From contig NZ_JASHKN010000004.1 of assembly GCF_030056735.1 (NCBI RefSeq), positions 447,232 to 511,231 of the forward strand: a stretch of DNA of 64,000 bases, in the 5' to 3' direction. The translations under genes were made by a program, and so were the position numbers. This DNA comes from Rhodococcus sp. IEGM 1409 (GTDB lineage: Bacteria; Actinomycetota; Actinomycetes; Mycobacteriales; Mycobacteriaceae). The notes beneath the pieces were generated by a model. The model made no database searches. It was not told where the DNA came from and worked only from the letters and a program-made list of their open reading frames with translations. Numbering within the stretch: the first letter of the stretch is position 1; each line of letters begins with the position of its first letter. Of this stretch, positions 56,807 through 64,000 are shown in pieces.

Positions 56807-57987
56807 TTGAAGAGCCCCTGAACCCACAGCGCGAAGCTGTTCCACGTTGCGACTGCCCAGTCGAGAACTTCACTACCGGCATTGGACACGACCAAGGCGA
56901 CGATCACTGCCACCAGGGCAGCAAGCACCAGGAGCGCGATCGCGCCGCCGGACACTCGACTTCGATACAGCGTTGCGACGGCCTTGGCGTCGACCAGTTT
57001 CGGTCCCACCTTGAGCCGCGTCATGAACGCCGACGGATTGCTTTCACGGCGTCCGCGGTCGAAGAATTCGTCCAAGGACACCACGTTGCCGACCGTCACG
57101 ATCAGCGAGGCCCCGTGATGATCGGCAAGGAGCAAAGCAAGGTCGGTCGGTGAGCAGGTCGCGGGGAACGTCATCGCCCCGATACCGAGATCCTGGATTC
57201 GGGAAAGTCCTGCAGCATGACCGTCCTGGTCTGCTGGCAGAACAACTTCGGCTCCGGACTTGAGGGTGGAACTGGTGATGTCTTCCGGGTCGCCCACGAT
57301 CAGATCGGGGCGGTATCCGGCCTTGCTCAACACGTCCGCACCTGCGCCGACACCGATCAGAATCGGCGAATACTCCTTGATGAAGGGCTTGAGATTCTTC
57401 AGATCGGCCTCGTGTTCGGGGCCGTCGGAGACGACCACCACGTGGCGATCCTTCAAATCGATGTCGATGTCCGGGACACCGATTCCGTCGATGAGCAACG
57501 GACTTTCGGTGCGGATGAACTCGATGGTGTTGCCCGAGAACGCTTCGAGGTGATCCACCAGGCCGGTCTTGGCCTCGATCATCCGGTCGGAGATCTCGGC
57601 CTCGGTCTGCTCTTCACCCTTGACGAGACTCTTCTCGCCGTTGAAGACCTCGCCCTCGTGCAGGCGGATCTTGCTGCCGTCCTTGATGTTCTTGAAGACG
57701 TCACCGTCAACAGCATCGATCAGAACGATGTCGTTGGCGACGATCACTTCCGGCCCGAGGTTGGGGTACCGCCCCGAAATCGACGGCGACGCGTTGACCA
57801 CGGCCATGACTCCGGCTTTCACCAGAGCATCAGCGGTCCGGCGATCGATGTCGACTTCGTCGAGGATCACGATGTCTCCAGGACCGACACGGCGCAAAAG
57901 CTTCGCCGTGTTCCGATCGGCCCTGGCGATGCCACTGATCCCAGGCAAGGATTCGGTGTTACGTGAGAGCAATCCGGGCATCTTCAT
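56803..57987 (-). CDS. SteA-type cell-separation protein (Rv1697)
   Basis: 394 residues. An N-terminal SteA domain is followed by a thiamin-pyrophosphokinase-like fold ('VVVVSDGPEHEADLKNLKPF', 'ILIGVGAGADVLSKAGYRPD', 'LIVGDPEDITSSTL') and a C-terminal transmembrane helix ('AIALLVLAALVAVIVALVVS', about 351-371). In Corynebacterium SteA and SteB form a complex at the septum that activates RipC. The overlap with the next gene fits that pairing. The start is the ATG at 57987; a second ATG lies two codons later. Confidence 0.9.
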   Translation of the reverse strand: MKMPGLLSRNTESLPGISGIARADRNTAKLLRRVGPGDIVILDEVDIDRRTADALVKAGVMAVVNASPSISGRYPNLGPEVIVANDIVLIDAVDGDVFKNIKDGSKIRLHEGEVFNGEKSLVKGEEQTEAEISDRMIEAKTGLVDHLEAFSGNTIEFIRTESPLLIDGIGVPDIDIDLKDRHVVVVSDGPEHEADLKNLKPFIKEYSPILIGVGAGADVLSKAGYRPDLIVGDPEDITSSTLKSGAEVVLPADQDGHAAGLSRIQDLGIGAMTFPATCSPTDLALLLADHHGASLIVTVGNVVSLDEFFDRGRRESNPSAFMTRLKVGPKLVDAKAVATLYRSRVSGGAIALLVLAALVAVIVALVVSNAGSEVLDWAVATWNSFALWVQGLFK

Positions 57988-58073
57988 GGCTTCGATGATG
58001 AACCTGAAACCGCCTTGACCGGTGGAGGCGCGCCGACAACTACCACATCAGTCACACCAACACCACAGAACCA

Positions 58074-59852
58074 TCAATCTGTGACGCGGGCCGCATTCGC
58101 GATCTCGAGCAGTTCTTCGGCGTGTGCACGCCCGGTCTCGGTGTCGTCCAATCCTGCCAACATACGGGCCAACTCGACCACCCGATCCGAATCCGACAGA
58201 GTCCGCACGCCACTGCTGACCACTCCGCCTTTGTCGTCCACCTTGTCCACCACGAGGTGGGTGTCGGCAAACGCAGCGACCTGCGGAAGGTGGGTGACGA
58301 CGATAACCTGATGCGTCCGAGCGAGTTTCGCCAATCGGCGGCCGATCTCGACGGCAGCACGGCCACCGACCCCAGCGTCCACCTCGTCGAAAACCATCGT
58401 CGCGCCGGTGTCGCTACCGGCGAGCACCACCTCGAGCGCAAGCATGACGCGCGAAAGCTCGCCGCCGGAAGCGCTCTTACTGATGGGCAACGAGGGCGCC
58501 CCACTGTGCGCGGACAGACGAAATTCCACCTCGTCGACGCCGGCAGATCCGGCATGCAGGTCTACTCCCCCGACACTGAGTGGCGCCGAATCCTGCGGGC
58601 CCGCAGGCTGCGAACGAACCGTCACCTCGAGGCCCGCACGTCCCATCGCCAGACCGGCGAGTTCCGCACTGACAGCCTTGGCGAGCTTTGCCGCCGCCTT
58701 GACTCTGGCGGCGCTCAGCTTGGTAGCTGCCTCGGCGGTCAGTCCAGCCGATTCCTCGACCTGCTTGGACAACAGCGACAACGCATCCGAGGACACGTCG
58801 AGTTTGGACAGACGAGCGCGAGCGGTATCCGCCCATTCGAGAACACCGTCGACATCGGCGGCATACTTTCGAGTCAGAGTCTTGAGTTCGGACTGCCGCG
58901 ACAGCAGCGAGTCCAGAGCCCCCGGATCGGCGGGTAACCCGGAGAGATAGGTGTTCAGGTCTCCGGCAACATCGGTGACGACGGCAATAGCGTCGGCCAA
59001 CCGGGAACCGAGGCCGTCCAGATCGGCGTCGGTGACCGACTCGATACGCGCCCGTGCTTCGGACATCAGGTCGAGCGCCGGCATGACCCCGACGTCACCG
59101 CTGGCCATGTCGTCACTACCGGCGAGGGCAGCGTGCGCCTCTTCGGCAGCGGAGCGGAGCGAATCGAGTTCGCTGAGTCGACGCACCTCGGCAACGATCG
59201 CCGTGTCCTCGCCCGGCTCGGGTGCCACGCCGTCGATTTCATTGAGCGCGAAGGTCAACTGGTCTGCTTCTTGCGCCAGTTCACGAGCCTTCGACGTGCG
59301 CTCGATCAACTCCGCACGAGCATCCAGCCACTCACGACGGTGTTTGCGGTACCTCGTCAGGAGCGTTCCGATTGCCTTGTCCCCGAAGCGGTCCAGTGCG
59401 TTGCGTTGTTGGTCGGGACGAAGCAATCGCAGCTGATCGTTCTGTCCGTGAACCGTCAGAAGTGGATCCGTGAATTCGGAGAGAACTCCCGCCGGCACGC
59501 TTCGTCCGCCGAGATGAGCACGTGAACGCCCGTCGCTGCCGACGGTGCGGACAGCGATGATGGTCCCATCCTCGTCGCGCTCGGCGCCGGACGATTCCAG
59601 AATTCGGACGATCTCACGCTCGGTGGCCGGTGAGACGTCGTCAGCGATGAATCGTCCTTCAACGACGGCTCGCGACGCACCCAAGCGCACTCGACCGGCA
59701 TCGGCTCGCGCTCCACTGAGGAGGTGCAAGCTCGTGACGACCATGGTTTTACCTGCGCCGGTTTCACCGGTCAGGACGGTCAGGCCCTCGTGAAACTGGG
59801 CGCTGGCCTCGGAGATCACGCCAAGACTGTCGATTCGGATCTCTGCGAGCAC
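58074..59852 (-). CDS. recN: DNA repair protein RecN
   Basis: 592 residues from the GTG at 59852, five bases downstream of the nadK stop codon's first base and preceded by AGGAAGGAAG. It is an SMC-like ATPase for double-strand-break repair. Walker A is 'GETGAGKT' (29-36), the signature is 'SASGGELSRVMLALEV', and Walker B is 'MVFDEVDAGVGG'. The middle 150-400 residues have the heptad pattern of the short coiled coil. The H-loop 'VIVVTHLPQVAAFAD' is present. Gene order tlyA-nadK-recN is conserved in actinobacteria. Confidence 0.96.
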   Translation of the reverse strand: MLAEIRIDSLGVISEASAQFHEGLTVLTGETGAGKTMVVTSLHLLSGARADAGRVRLGASRAVVEGRFIADDVSPATEREIVRILESSGAERDEDGTIIAVRTVGSDGRSRAHLGGRSVPAGVLSEFTDPLLTVHGQNDQLRLLRPDQQRNALDRFGDKAIGTLLTRYRKHRREWLDARAELIERTSKARELAQEADQLTFALNEIDGVAPEPGEDTAIVAEVRRLSELDSLRSAAEEAHAALAGSDDMASGDVGVMPALDLMSEARARIESVTDADLDGLGSRLADAIAVVTDVAGDLNTYLSGLPADPGALDSLLSRQSELKTLTRKYAADVDGVLEWADTARARLSKLDVSSDALSLLSKQVEESAGLTAEAATKLSAARVKAAAKLAKAVSAELAGLAMGRAGLEVTVRSQPAGPQDSAPLSVGGVDLHAGSAGVDEVEFRLSAHSGAPSLPISKSASGGELSRVMLALEVVLAGSDTGATMVFDEVDAGVGGRAAVEIGRRLAKLARTHQVIVVTHLPQVAAFADTHLVVDKVDDKGGVVSSGVRTLSDSDRVVELARMLAGLDDTETGRAHAEELLEIANAARVTD

Positions 59853-59854
59853 GA

Positions 59855-60802
59855 TTAAGGCTTCCTTCCTCGCCATCCGGTAACCGGAAGCTCGAACTTG
59901 CGAACCATCCGATCAGCGAAGGGCGCAGAGTCCAACCGGACCCACTTGACGGGAGTGGCGCCGCGAACGATCTCGACGCGAGCGCCGGCCGGCAGCTCCA
60001 ACGTACGACGGCCATCGCAGAAGACCAGGCCGTCGTGGCTACCGGCGACGGTCTCCACCGCGATGATCGAATTCGGGCTCGTGACCAAGGGTCGTGCGAA
60101 CAGCGCATGCGCGTTGCTGGGAACGACGAGCAACGCTTCGAGTTCGGGCCACACGACGGGGCCACCTGCGGAAAATGCATAGGCTGTCGAGCCGGTCGGA
60201 GTGGAGACGAGAACGCCGTCGCAACCGAAGGCAGATACGGGTCGGCCGTCGACTTCGAGGACAACTTCGAGAACGCCGAGACGCGAACGGTTCTCGATAC
60301 TGGCCTCGTTGAGCGCCCACCCGCGGTCGATGATCTCGTCATCCACCCGAATGACGACGTCGAGTGTCATGCGGGACTCGACGCGATACTCCTTTCGAAC
60401 TACCTGTGCGAGAGCCTCGTCGAGATGCTCGGCCTCGGTCTCTGCCAGAAATCCGATGCGTCCGAGATTGATGCCCAATACCGGGATGGACGCTTCTTGT
60501 GCTAGTTCGGCGGCGCGCAAAAATGTGCCGTCGCCACCGAGAACCAGTACCAACTCGCATCCGACAGCAGCATCGGGGCCGGGATGAACAACCGTGACGT
60601 CGAGACCCGGCGCAGAGAATCCCGCGGGTTCCGTCATTGCTTCGATGCGCGAACTGTCTGCTTCGTCGACGAGGACTCGCAGTCCGATTCCCGCGCGCTC
60701 GAAGATCTTTCCGACTCGCTTGGCGGTTTCCGTGATGTCGCGTCGGCCGGGATGTGCGACAAGAAGGATCTCTCGCGACTCGCCGTTCGTGACCGCGTTC
60801 AC
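59855..60802 (-). CDS. nadK: NAD kinase
   Basis: 315 residues from the GTG at 60802, overlapping the tlyA stop (GTGA). It phosphorylates NAD to NADP. The '[15 protein letters not shown]' motif holds the catalytic Asp, '[13 protein letters not shown]' follows, and '[17 protein letters not shown]' is the second NAD-binding signature. The actinobacterial enzyme can use polyphosphate as well as ATP; that is family knowledge. It is co-translated with tlyA and close to recN. Confidence 0.96.
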   Translation of the reverse strand: MNAVTNGESREILLVAHPGRRDITETAKRVGKIFERAGIGLRVLVDEADSSRIEAMTEPAGFSAPGLDVTVVHPGPDAAVGCELVLVLGGDGTFLRAAELAQEASIPVLGINLGRIGFLAETEAEHLDEALAQVVRKEYRVESRMTLDVVIRVDDEIIDRGWALNEASIENRSRLGVLEVVLEVDGRPVSAFGCDGVLVSTPTGSTAYAFSAGGPVVWPELEALLVVPSNAHALFARPLVTSPNSIIAVETVAGSHDGLVFCDGRRTLELPAGARVEIVRGATPVKWVRLDSAPFADRMVRKFELPVTGWRGRKP

Positions 60803-61644
60803 TGGGGCCCTTCCTCTACAGCCTTGCGAATCATGTCCTCCACCGTGGGGACTTCCGCGGTGTCGGTGTCCGTCTCTTGGTCGCCGGGCACACCTGTCTT
60901 CCGAAGCCACAGGAAGTACTCGACGTTTCCCGACGGACCGGGCAATGGGCTAGCCACCACACCTAACGTCCGCAGGCCTACCTTTGCAGCAGCCTCCGAC
61001 ACGTCGAGCACAGCGGAGATTCGCAATTCGGGATCTCGTACGACGCCGCCGGCACCAACGCGGTCCTTGCCGACCTCGAACTGAGGCTTGACCATCGGAA
61101 CCAGGTCCGCACCGTCAGCAGTACAGGCGACAAACGCCCCGAGTACGAGTTTGAGAGAGATGAACGACAGATCTGCCACAACCAGGTCGACGGTTCCGCC
61201 GATGGTCTCCGAATCAATTGCACGAACATTGGTTCGGTCGATGACGTGCACCCGGTCATCGGACTGCAGGCGCCACACTAGTTGTCCGTAACCGACGTCG
61301 ACTGCGACAACTTCCTTCGCACCGCGCGTCAAAAGAACATCGGTGAACCCACCGGTGGATGCGCCGGCGTCAAGGCAGCGTCGGCCTTCGACCGTCAATC
61401 CTTCGGACCCGAAAGCGTCGAGGGCGCCGATCAATTTATGTGCCCCTCGCGAAGCCCATGAGACTTCCAGCTCCACCTCGACGACCCGAAGCGGAGTACC
61501 GGCTTCGATCGCCGTCGCAGGCTTGGTCGCAACCGCTCCCGAGATGAGAACTCGGCCGGCGGAAATCAGTTCTTGCGCATGATCTCGCGACCGTGCGAGT
61601 CCGCGACGGACCAGTTCGGCGTCCACCCGTGCTCTACGTGCCAC
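60799..61644 (-). CDS. tlyA: 16S/23S rRNA 2'-O-methyltransferase TlyA
   Basis: 281 residues. An N-terminal S4 domain ('[20 protein letters not shown]') binds rRNA and an FtsJ-like methyltransferase domain follows ('[16 protein letters not shown]' for SAM, then 'VADLSFISL' and 'MVKPQFE' with the catalytic Asp and Lys). In mycobacteria TlyA methylates C1409 of 16S and C1920 of 23S rRNA and its loss gives capreomycin resistance. The GTG start lies one base after the stop of the small upstream gene. Confidence 0.95.
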   Translation of the reverse strand: MARRARVDAELVRRGLARSRDHAQELISAGRVLISGAVATKPATAIEAGTPLRVVEVELEVSWASRGAHKLIGALDAFGSEGLTVEGRRCLDAGASTGGFTDVLLTRGAKEVVAVDVGYGQLVWRLQSDDRVHVIDRTNVRAIDSETIGGTVDLVVADLSFISLKLVLGAFVACTADGADLVPMVKPQFEVGKDRVGAGGVVRDPELRISAVLDVSEAAAKVGLRTLGVVASPLPGPSGNVEYFLWLRKTGVPGDQETDTDTAEVPTVEDMIRKAVEEGPQ

Positions 61645-61645
61645 G

Positions 61646-61888
61646 TCAAGCCCTGTCCACAGAGGCGAGTGCCTGGACGAGCACCTCGTGTGCCTGTTCC
61701 AAAATATGTGCCTTCTGCGGAATCACACCTGCTCCGTGCTGATCGTTCGGATCCTGCTCGATGCCGCCGAGGCGCGCCAGCAAACCGTCGACGTCAGAAC
61801 GTATGCGTTCCGGATCAACGGTAGGGCGTGGCCCGGGCAACGGAGATCCGTTACTCGTGTTTCCAGGGTGCGGTGTCGGCGTGCTCAT
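61646..61888 (-). CDS. Small conserved protein (Rv1693 position)
   Basis: 80 residues from the ATG at 61888. The first 25 residues are Pro/Ser/Thr-rich; the rest looks helical ('RIRSDVDGLLARLGGIEQD', 'ILEQAHEVLVQALASV'). Mycobacteria have a small protein of unknown function at the same place. Its stop is one base before the tlyA start, so translation is probably coupled. The role is unknown. Confidence 0.75.
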   Translation of the reverse strand: MSTPTPHPGNTSNGSPLPGPRPTVDPERIRSDVDGLLARLGGIEQDPNDQHGAGVIPQKAHILEQAHEVLVQALASVDRA

Positions 61889-61964
61889 CGGGCACAACGT
61901 TAGTGCATGACTCTCGGTTACGCATACACCCGCACCCCCGCGAGTCGAACACATTTGCGAGAAA

Positions 61965-62948
61965 TCAAACGAGCCAGGAAGCAAACAGATCCGCTACGCC
62001 GGCGTCGGACGCTTCCAGGGTCTGGAACGACGGATTCGCCCATGCGACAGGCGCAACCGCACGTAGAAGTGACATCTCGTCCCCGACAACCGGGCCGTCG
62101 ACTACCAGCGCCGACCCGTTCACCGAGACGGACCACTTGGAGTCCGCACCGACCAGCGACTCGGCGGCCGTCTGATTGAGCGAATCCAGAGTTGCTGCAA
62201 TGTAGGTGGGGCGCTGCTGAATCGGAGCCCGCAGTACGTCACCCGGCGTGCTCACACCGGTGAGAACCAACAGCGAGTCGATCGAAACAGCATGTGCACC
62301 TTCGATATCGGTGTCCAAACGATCGCCGACCACCAGAGGACGCGAACACCCGCTGCGAGCAAGCGCATCCTCCATCAGAGGTGCAGCAGGCTTACCTGCG
62401 ACCAAAGGTTCCTGCCTCGTCGCCGCACGCAGAGCTGCCACCATCGAGCCGTTGCCGAGAACCAAACCCCGTTCCGACGGCAATGTGGTGTCCAAGTTCG
62501 CAGCCACCCACAGCGCGCCGGCCCGGATCGCCAGGCATGCTTCGGCAAGGATCGACCAGTTGGTCTCCGTCGAATGTCCTTGAACGACAGCAACCGGAGA
62601 ATCCGCGAACTCACGAACCGGCAGCAATCCGACGCGCGTCACCTCGTCGGCAAGTGCGTCGGTGCCGACGACCAGAACAGCGGCACCGGGTTCGAGGCGC
62701 TCCGCCAACAGACGGACGGCAGTCTGGGAACTGGTGACCACACGATCGTCTTCGGAATCGAAACCGAGTTCGGTCAGGTGCTCCGACACTGCCGAAGGTG
62801 AGCGACTTGCGTTGTTGGTCACGTAGTATAAAGCCTGCGAGCCCTGACCCAATGCAGCCTGGGTACCGGGAATCGCATGAGCTCCGGCGTACAACGTGCC
62901 GTCGAGATCGAGCAAAAGTACGTCGTACTGGGTACGAAGCACGGTCAC
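61965..62948 (-). CDS. HAD-superfamily phosphatase, NagD type (Rv1692)
   Basis: 327 residues. HAD motif I is 'LLLDLDGTLYAG', motif II 'YYVTNNAS', motif III Lys in 'VAGKPAAPL', motif IV 'VVGDRLDTDIEGA'. The NagD-type C2 cap lies between. The M. tuberculosis protein at this position is a glycerol-3-phosphate phosphatase in phospholipid recycling, so the same activity is likely. The last 80 residues are an extra domain seen in actinobacteria. The GTG start overlaps the stop of the TPR-like gene. Confidence 0.9.
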   Translation of the reverse strand: MTVLRTQYDVLLLDLDGTLYAGAHAIPGTQAALGQGSQALYYVTNNASRSPSAVSEHLTELGFDSEDDRVVTSSQTAVRLLAERLEPGAAVLVVGTDALADEVTRVGLLPVREFADSPVAVVQGHSTETNWSILAEACLAIRAGALWVAANLDTTLPSERGLVLGNGSMVAALRAATRQEPLVAGKPAAPLMEDALARSGCSRPLVVGDRLDTDIEGAHAVSIDSLLVLTGVSTPGDVLRAPIQQRPTYIAATLDSLNQTAAESLVGADSKWSVSVNGSALVVDGPVVGDEMSLLRAVAPVAWANPSFQTLEASDAGVADLFASWLV

Positions 62949-63880
62949 TGATCTTCTCCGGTCAACTCGGCCACCCGTTCTTCAGCATCCGTGTCACCCT
63001 CGAGATCTGCAGCCGCAGCGTTGAGGAACCACTTCAGACCGTCTTCGATACGACCAGCTGCGACGAGGGCATCGGCGTACGCGTAGAACAAGCGAGCCGC
63101 AGCTTCACCGGTACGCGCTGCATCAAGATCCTTGGTCTGCAGTGCGACAACTGCCTGATCGAACTGTCCGAGATCCATCCGAGCACCGGCGACGACGATC
63201 CGCAACTCCGAAGCCTCGTCGCCCGAGAGCAGCGCAGCCTCGTCGCTACGACCCAGTTCGATCGCGCGTTCGGGTCGACCCAAACCGCGTTCGCAGTCGG
63301 CCATGACAGCGATCAGGCCCGGTCCACCAGCCATCCGACGGGCCGCACGGAGCTCGGAGAGAGCTTCAGCCCATTCACCCGCGTGGTAAGCAGTGATTCC
63401 GGCAGCTTCACGGACGACGGCAATACGGCCGGCGCGCTGACGAGCAGCGCGAGCGTGGAGTAGTGCAAGTTCCGGGTCTTCGTCGACGAGCTTGCCCGCC
63501 ATGACGAGGTGACGCGCAACTGTGTTGGCGTTGTCCTTGTCGAGGCTGAGCAGATCCCGACGAACAGCCGGATCCAACTCGGTCGGCTCCACGTCGTCGG
63601 GCAAATCTGGTTCGTCAGGTCGAGCTTGCTGACGGTTACGGTCGCCGTCGCGCCCACGAGGGGAGAACCCACCCTCGCCGCCGCGACGCTGTCCGCCGCT
63701 GAATCCGCCGCCGCGGTTGCTGTTCCCAGCCCCGCCACGGTTGTTGTCTCCGGCACCACCGCGGCGGTCTCCGCCTGCAGCGCTGCGTGATCCACGCCCG
63801 TCGTTGTCACGACGGGGGCCACCTGATCGAGGCGCTCCTCCCCCACGGAAGGACCGACGCTCGTCGCCATTCTCCGACAC
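62945..63880 (-). CDS. TPR-like protein with Arg/Gly-rich N-terminus (Rv1691 type)
   Basis: 311 residues from the GTG at 63880, where AAGGA is six bases upstream; ATGs two and five codons earlier overlap that box. Residues 1-85 are Arg/Gly/Asn-rich with RGG-like blocks and are likely disordered. Residues 105-300 are helical hairpins of tetratricopeptide type ('GEWAEALSELRAARRMAG', 'GLGRPERAIELGRSDEA', 'ALVAAGRIEDGLKWFLNAAA'). A scaffold or RNA-associated role is possible. It lies next to the 5S rRNA terminator and heads the nadK-recN gene run. Confidence 0.82.
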   Translation of the reverse strand: MSENGDERRSFRGGGAPRSGGPRRDNDGRGSRSAAGGDRRGGAGDNNRGGAGNSNRGGGFSGGQRRGGEGGFSPRGRDGDRNRQQARPDEPDLPDDVEPTELDPAVRRDLLSLDKDNANTVARHLVMAGKLVDEDPELALLHARAARQRAGRIAVVREAAGITAYHAGEWAEALSELRAARRMAGGPGLIAVMADCERGLGRPERAIELGRSDEAALLSGDEASELRIVVAGARMDLGQFDQAVVALQTKDLDAARTGEAAARLFYAYADALVAAGRIEDGLKWFLNAAAADLEGDTDAEERVAELTGEDQ

Positions 63881-63903
63881 AGTCATTCCTTTCATACAAC
63901 GCA

Positions 63904-63937
63904 CGAAAGGGGACCCAGTATGTTGGGTCCCCTTTCG
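63904..63937 (-). terminator. Intrinsic terminator of the rRNA operon
   Basis: CGAAAGGGGACCCA (63904-63917) is a perfect inverted repeat of TGGGTCCCCTTTCG (63924-63937), with a six-base loop. It lies just after the 5S rRNA 3' end on the minus strand. This is the typical strong GC-rich hairpin of rrn operons. Confidence 0.9.
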
Positions 63938-63945
63938 GTTAACGG

Positions 63946-64000
63946 GTGTTCGGCGGTGTCCTACTCTCCCACACCCTGTCGAGTGCAGTACCATCGGCGC
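63946..64000 (-). rRNA. rrf: 5S rRNA, 3' end only
   Basis: The minus strand reads GATGGTACTGCACTCGACAG, then GGTGTGGGAGAGTAGGACAC and CGCCGAACACC, which is the conserved 3' half of 5S rRNA. The rest of the gene lies beyond the window edge, so an rrn operon ends here. The exact 3' end is set by analogy. Confidence 0.9.

Overview
The window looks like a chromosomal segment of a mycolic-acid actinobacterium, most likely Rhodococcus. It has high GC, many GTG and TTG starts, and dense ATGA/GTGA stop-start overlaps. Two blocks keep the gene order of Mycobacterium tuberculosis. I recognise families and gene order from memory; no database search was run.

Left block (1-17.7 kb). A truncated short-chain dehydrogenase, a universal stress protein, a saccharopine-dehydrogenase-like reductase, malate synthase G, a VWA-domain membrane protein and a metallophosphoesterase lie on the plus strand. 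On the minus strand is the Rv1822-Rv1832-like run: pgsA-like, DUF881, small basic protein, DUF881, gcvH, garA, MerR (FtsR/Rv1828 type), DUF151, MerR (Rv1830 type) and gcvP. A tandem glycine riboswitch precedes gcvP. The block joins glycine and glyoxylate metabolism with the GarA metabolic switch, two regulators and probable cell-envelope or division proteins.

Accessory middle (17.1-45.7 kb). It holds a CoA-type Nudix hydrolase, a pair of large membrane proteins (DUF2156 and an HIHH-module/DUF2254 fusion), a membrane-anchored esterase and aminopeptidase N. Next comes a tightly coupled four-gene operon of an Egghead-like GT2 glycosyltransferase, a small membrane protein and two GH26-like glycosidases. 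That operon is the best candidate for an undescribed system, probably a synthase-hydrolase pair for a surface polysaccharide. Upstream of it lie a decayed IS630 transposase and a SnoaL-like gene fragment. These are followed by pdxK, a lipoprotein-type class F sortase that seems to lack its catalytic Arg, a secreted Gly/Asn-repeat protein, a DUF7144 protein, a class II glutamine amidotransferase, a TetR regulator divergent from a peptide-type ABC transporter operon, an SCO6745-like protein, and six small lineage-specific ORFs, five of them membrane proteins, ending at tRNA-Pro.

Right block (45.8-64 kb, all minus). This is the Rv1713-to-Rv1691 core run: der, cmk, rluB-type pseudouridine synthase, scpB, scpA, parA, xerD, Nudix, pyrG, steB/mctB, steA, recN, nadK, tlyA, a small protein, a HAD phosphatase and a TPR-like protein. 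It ends at a terminator and the 3' end of a 5S rRNA, so an rrn operon lies just beyond the window.
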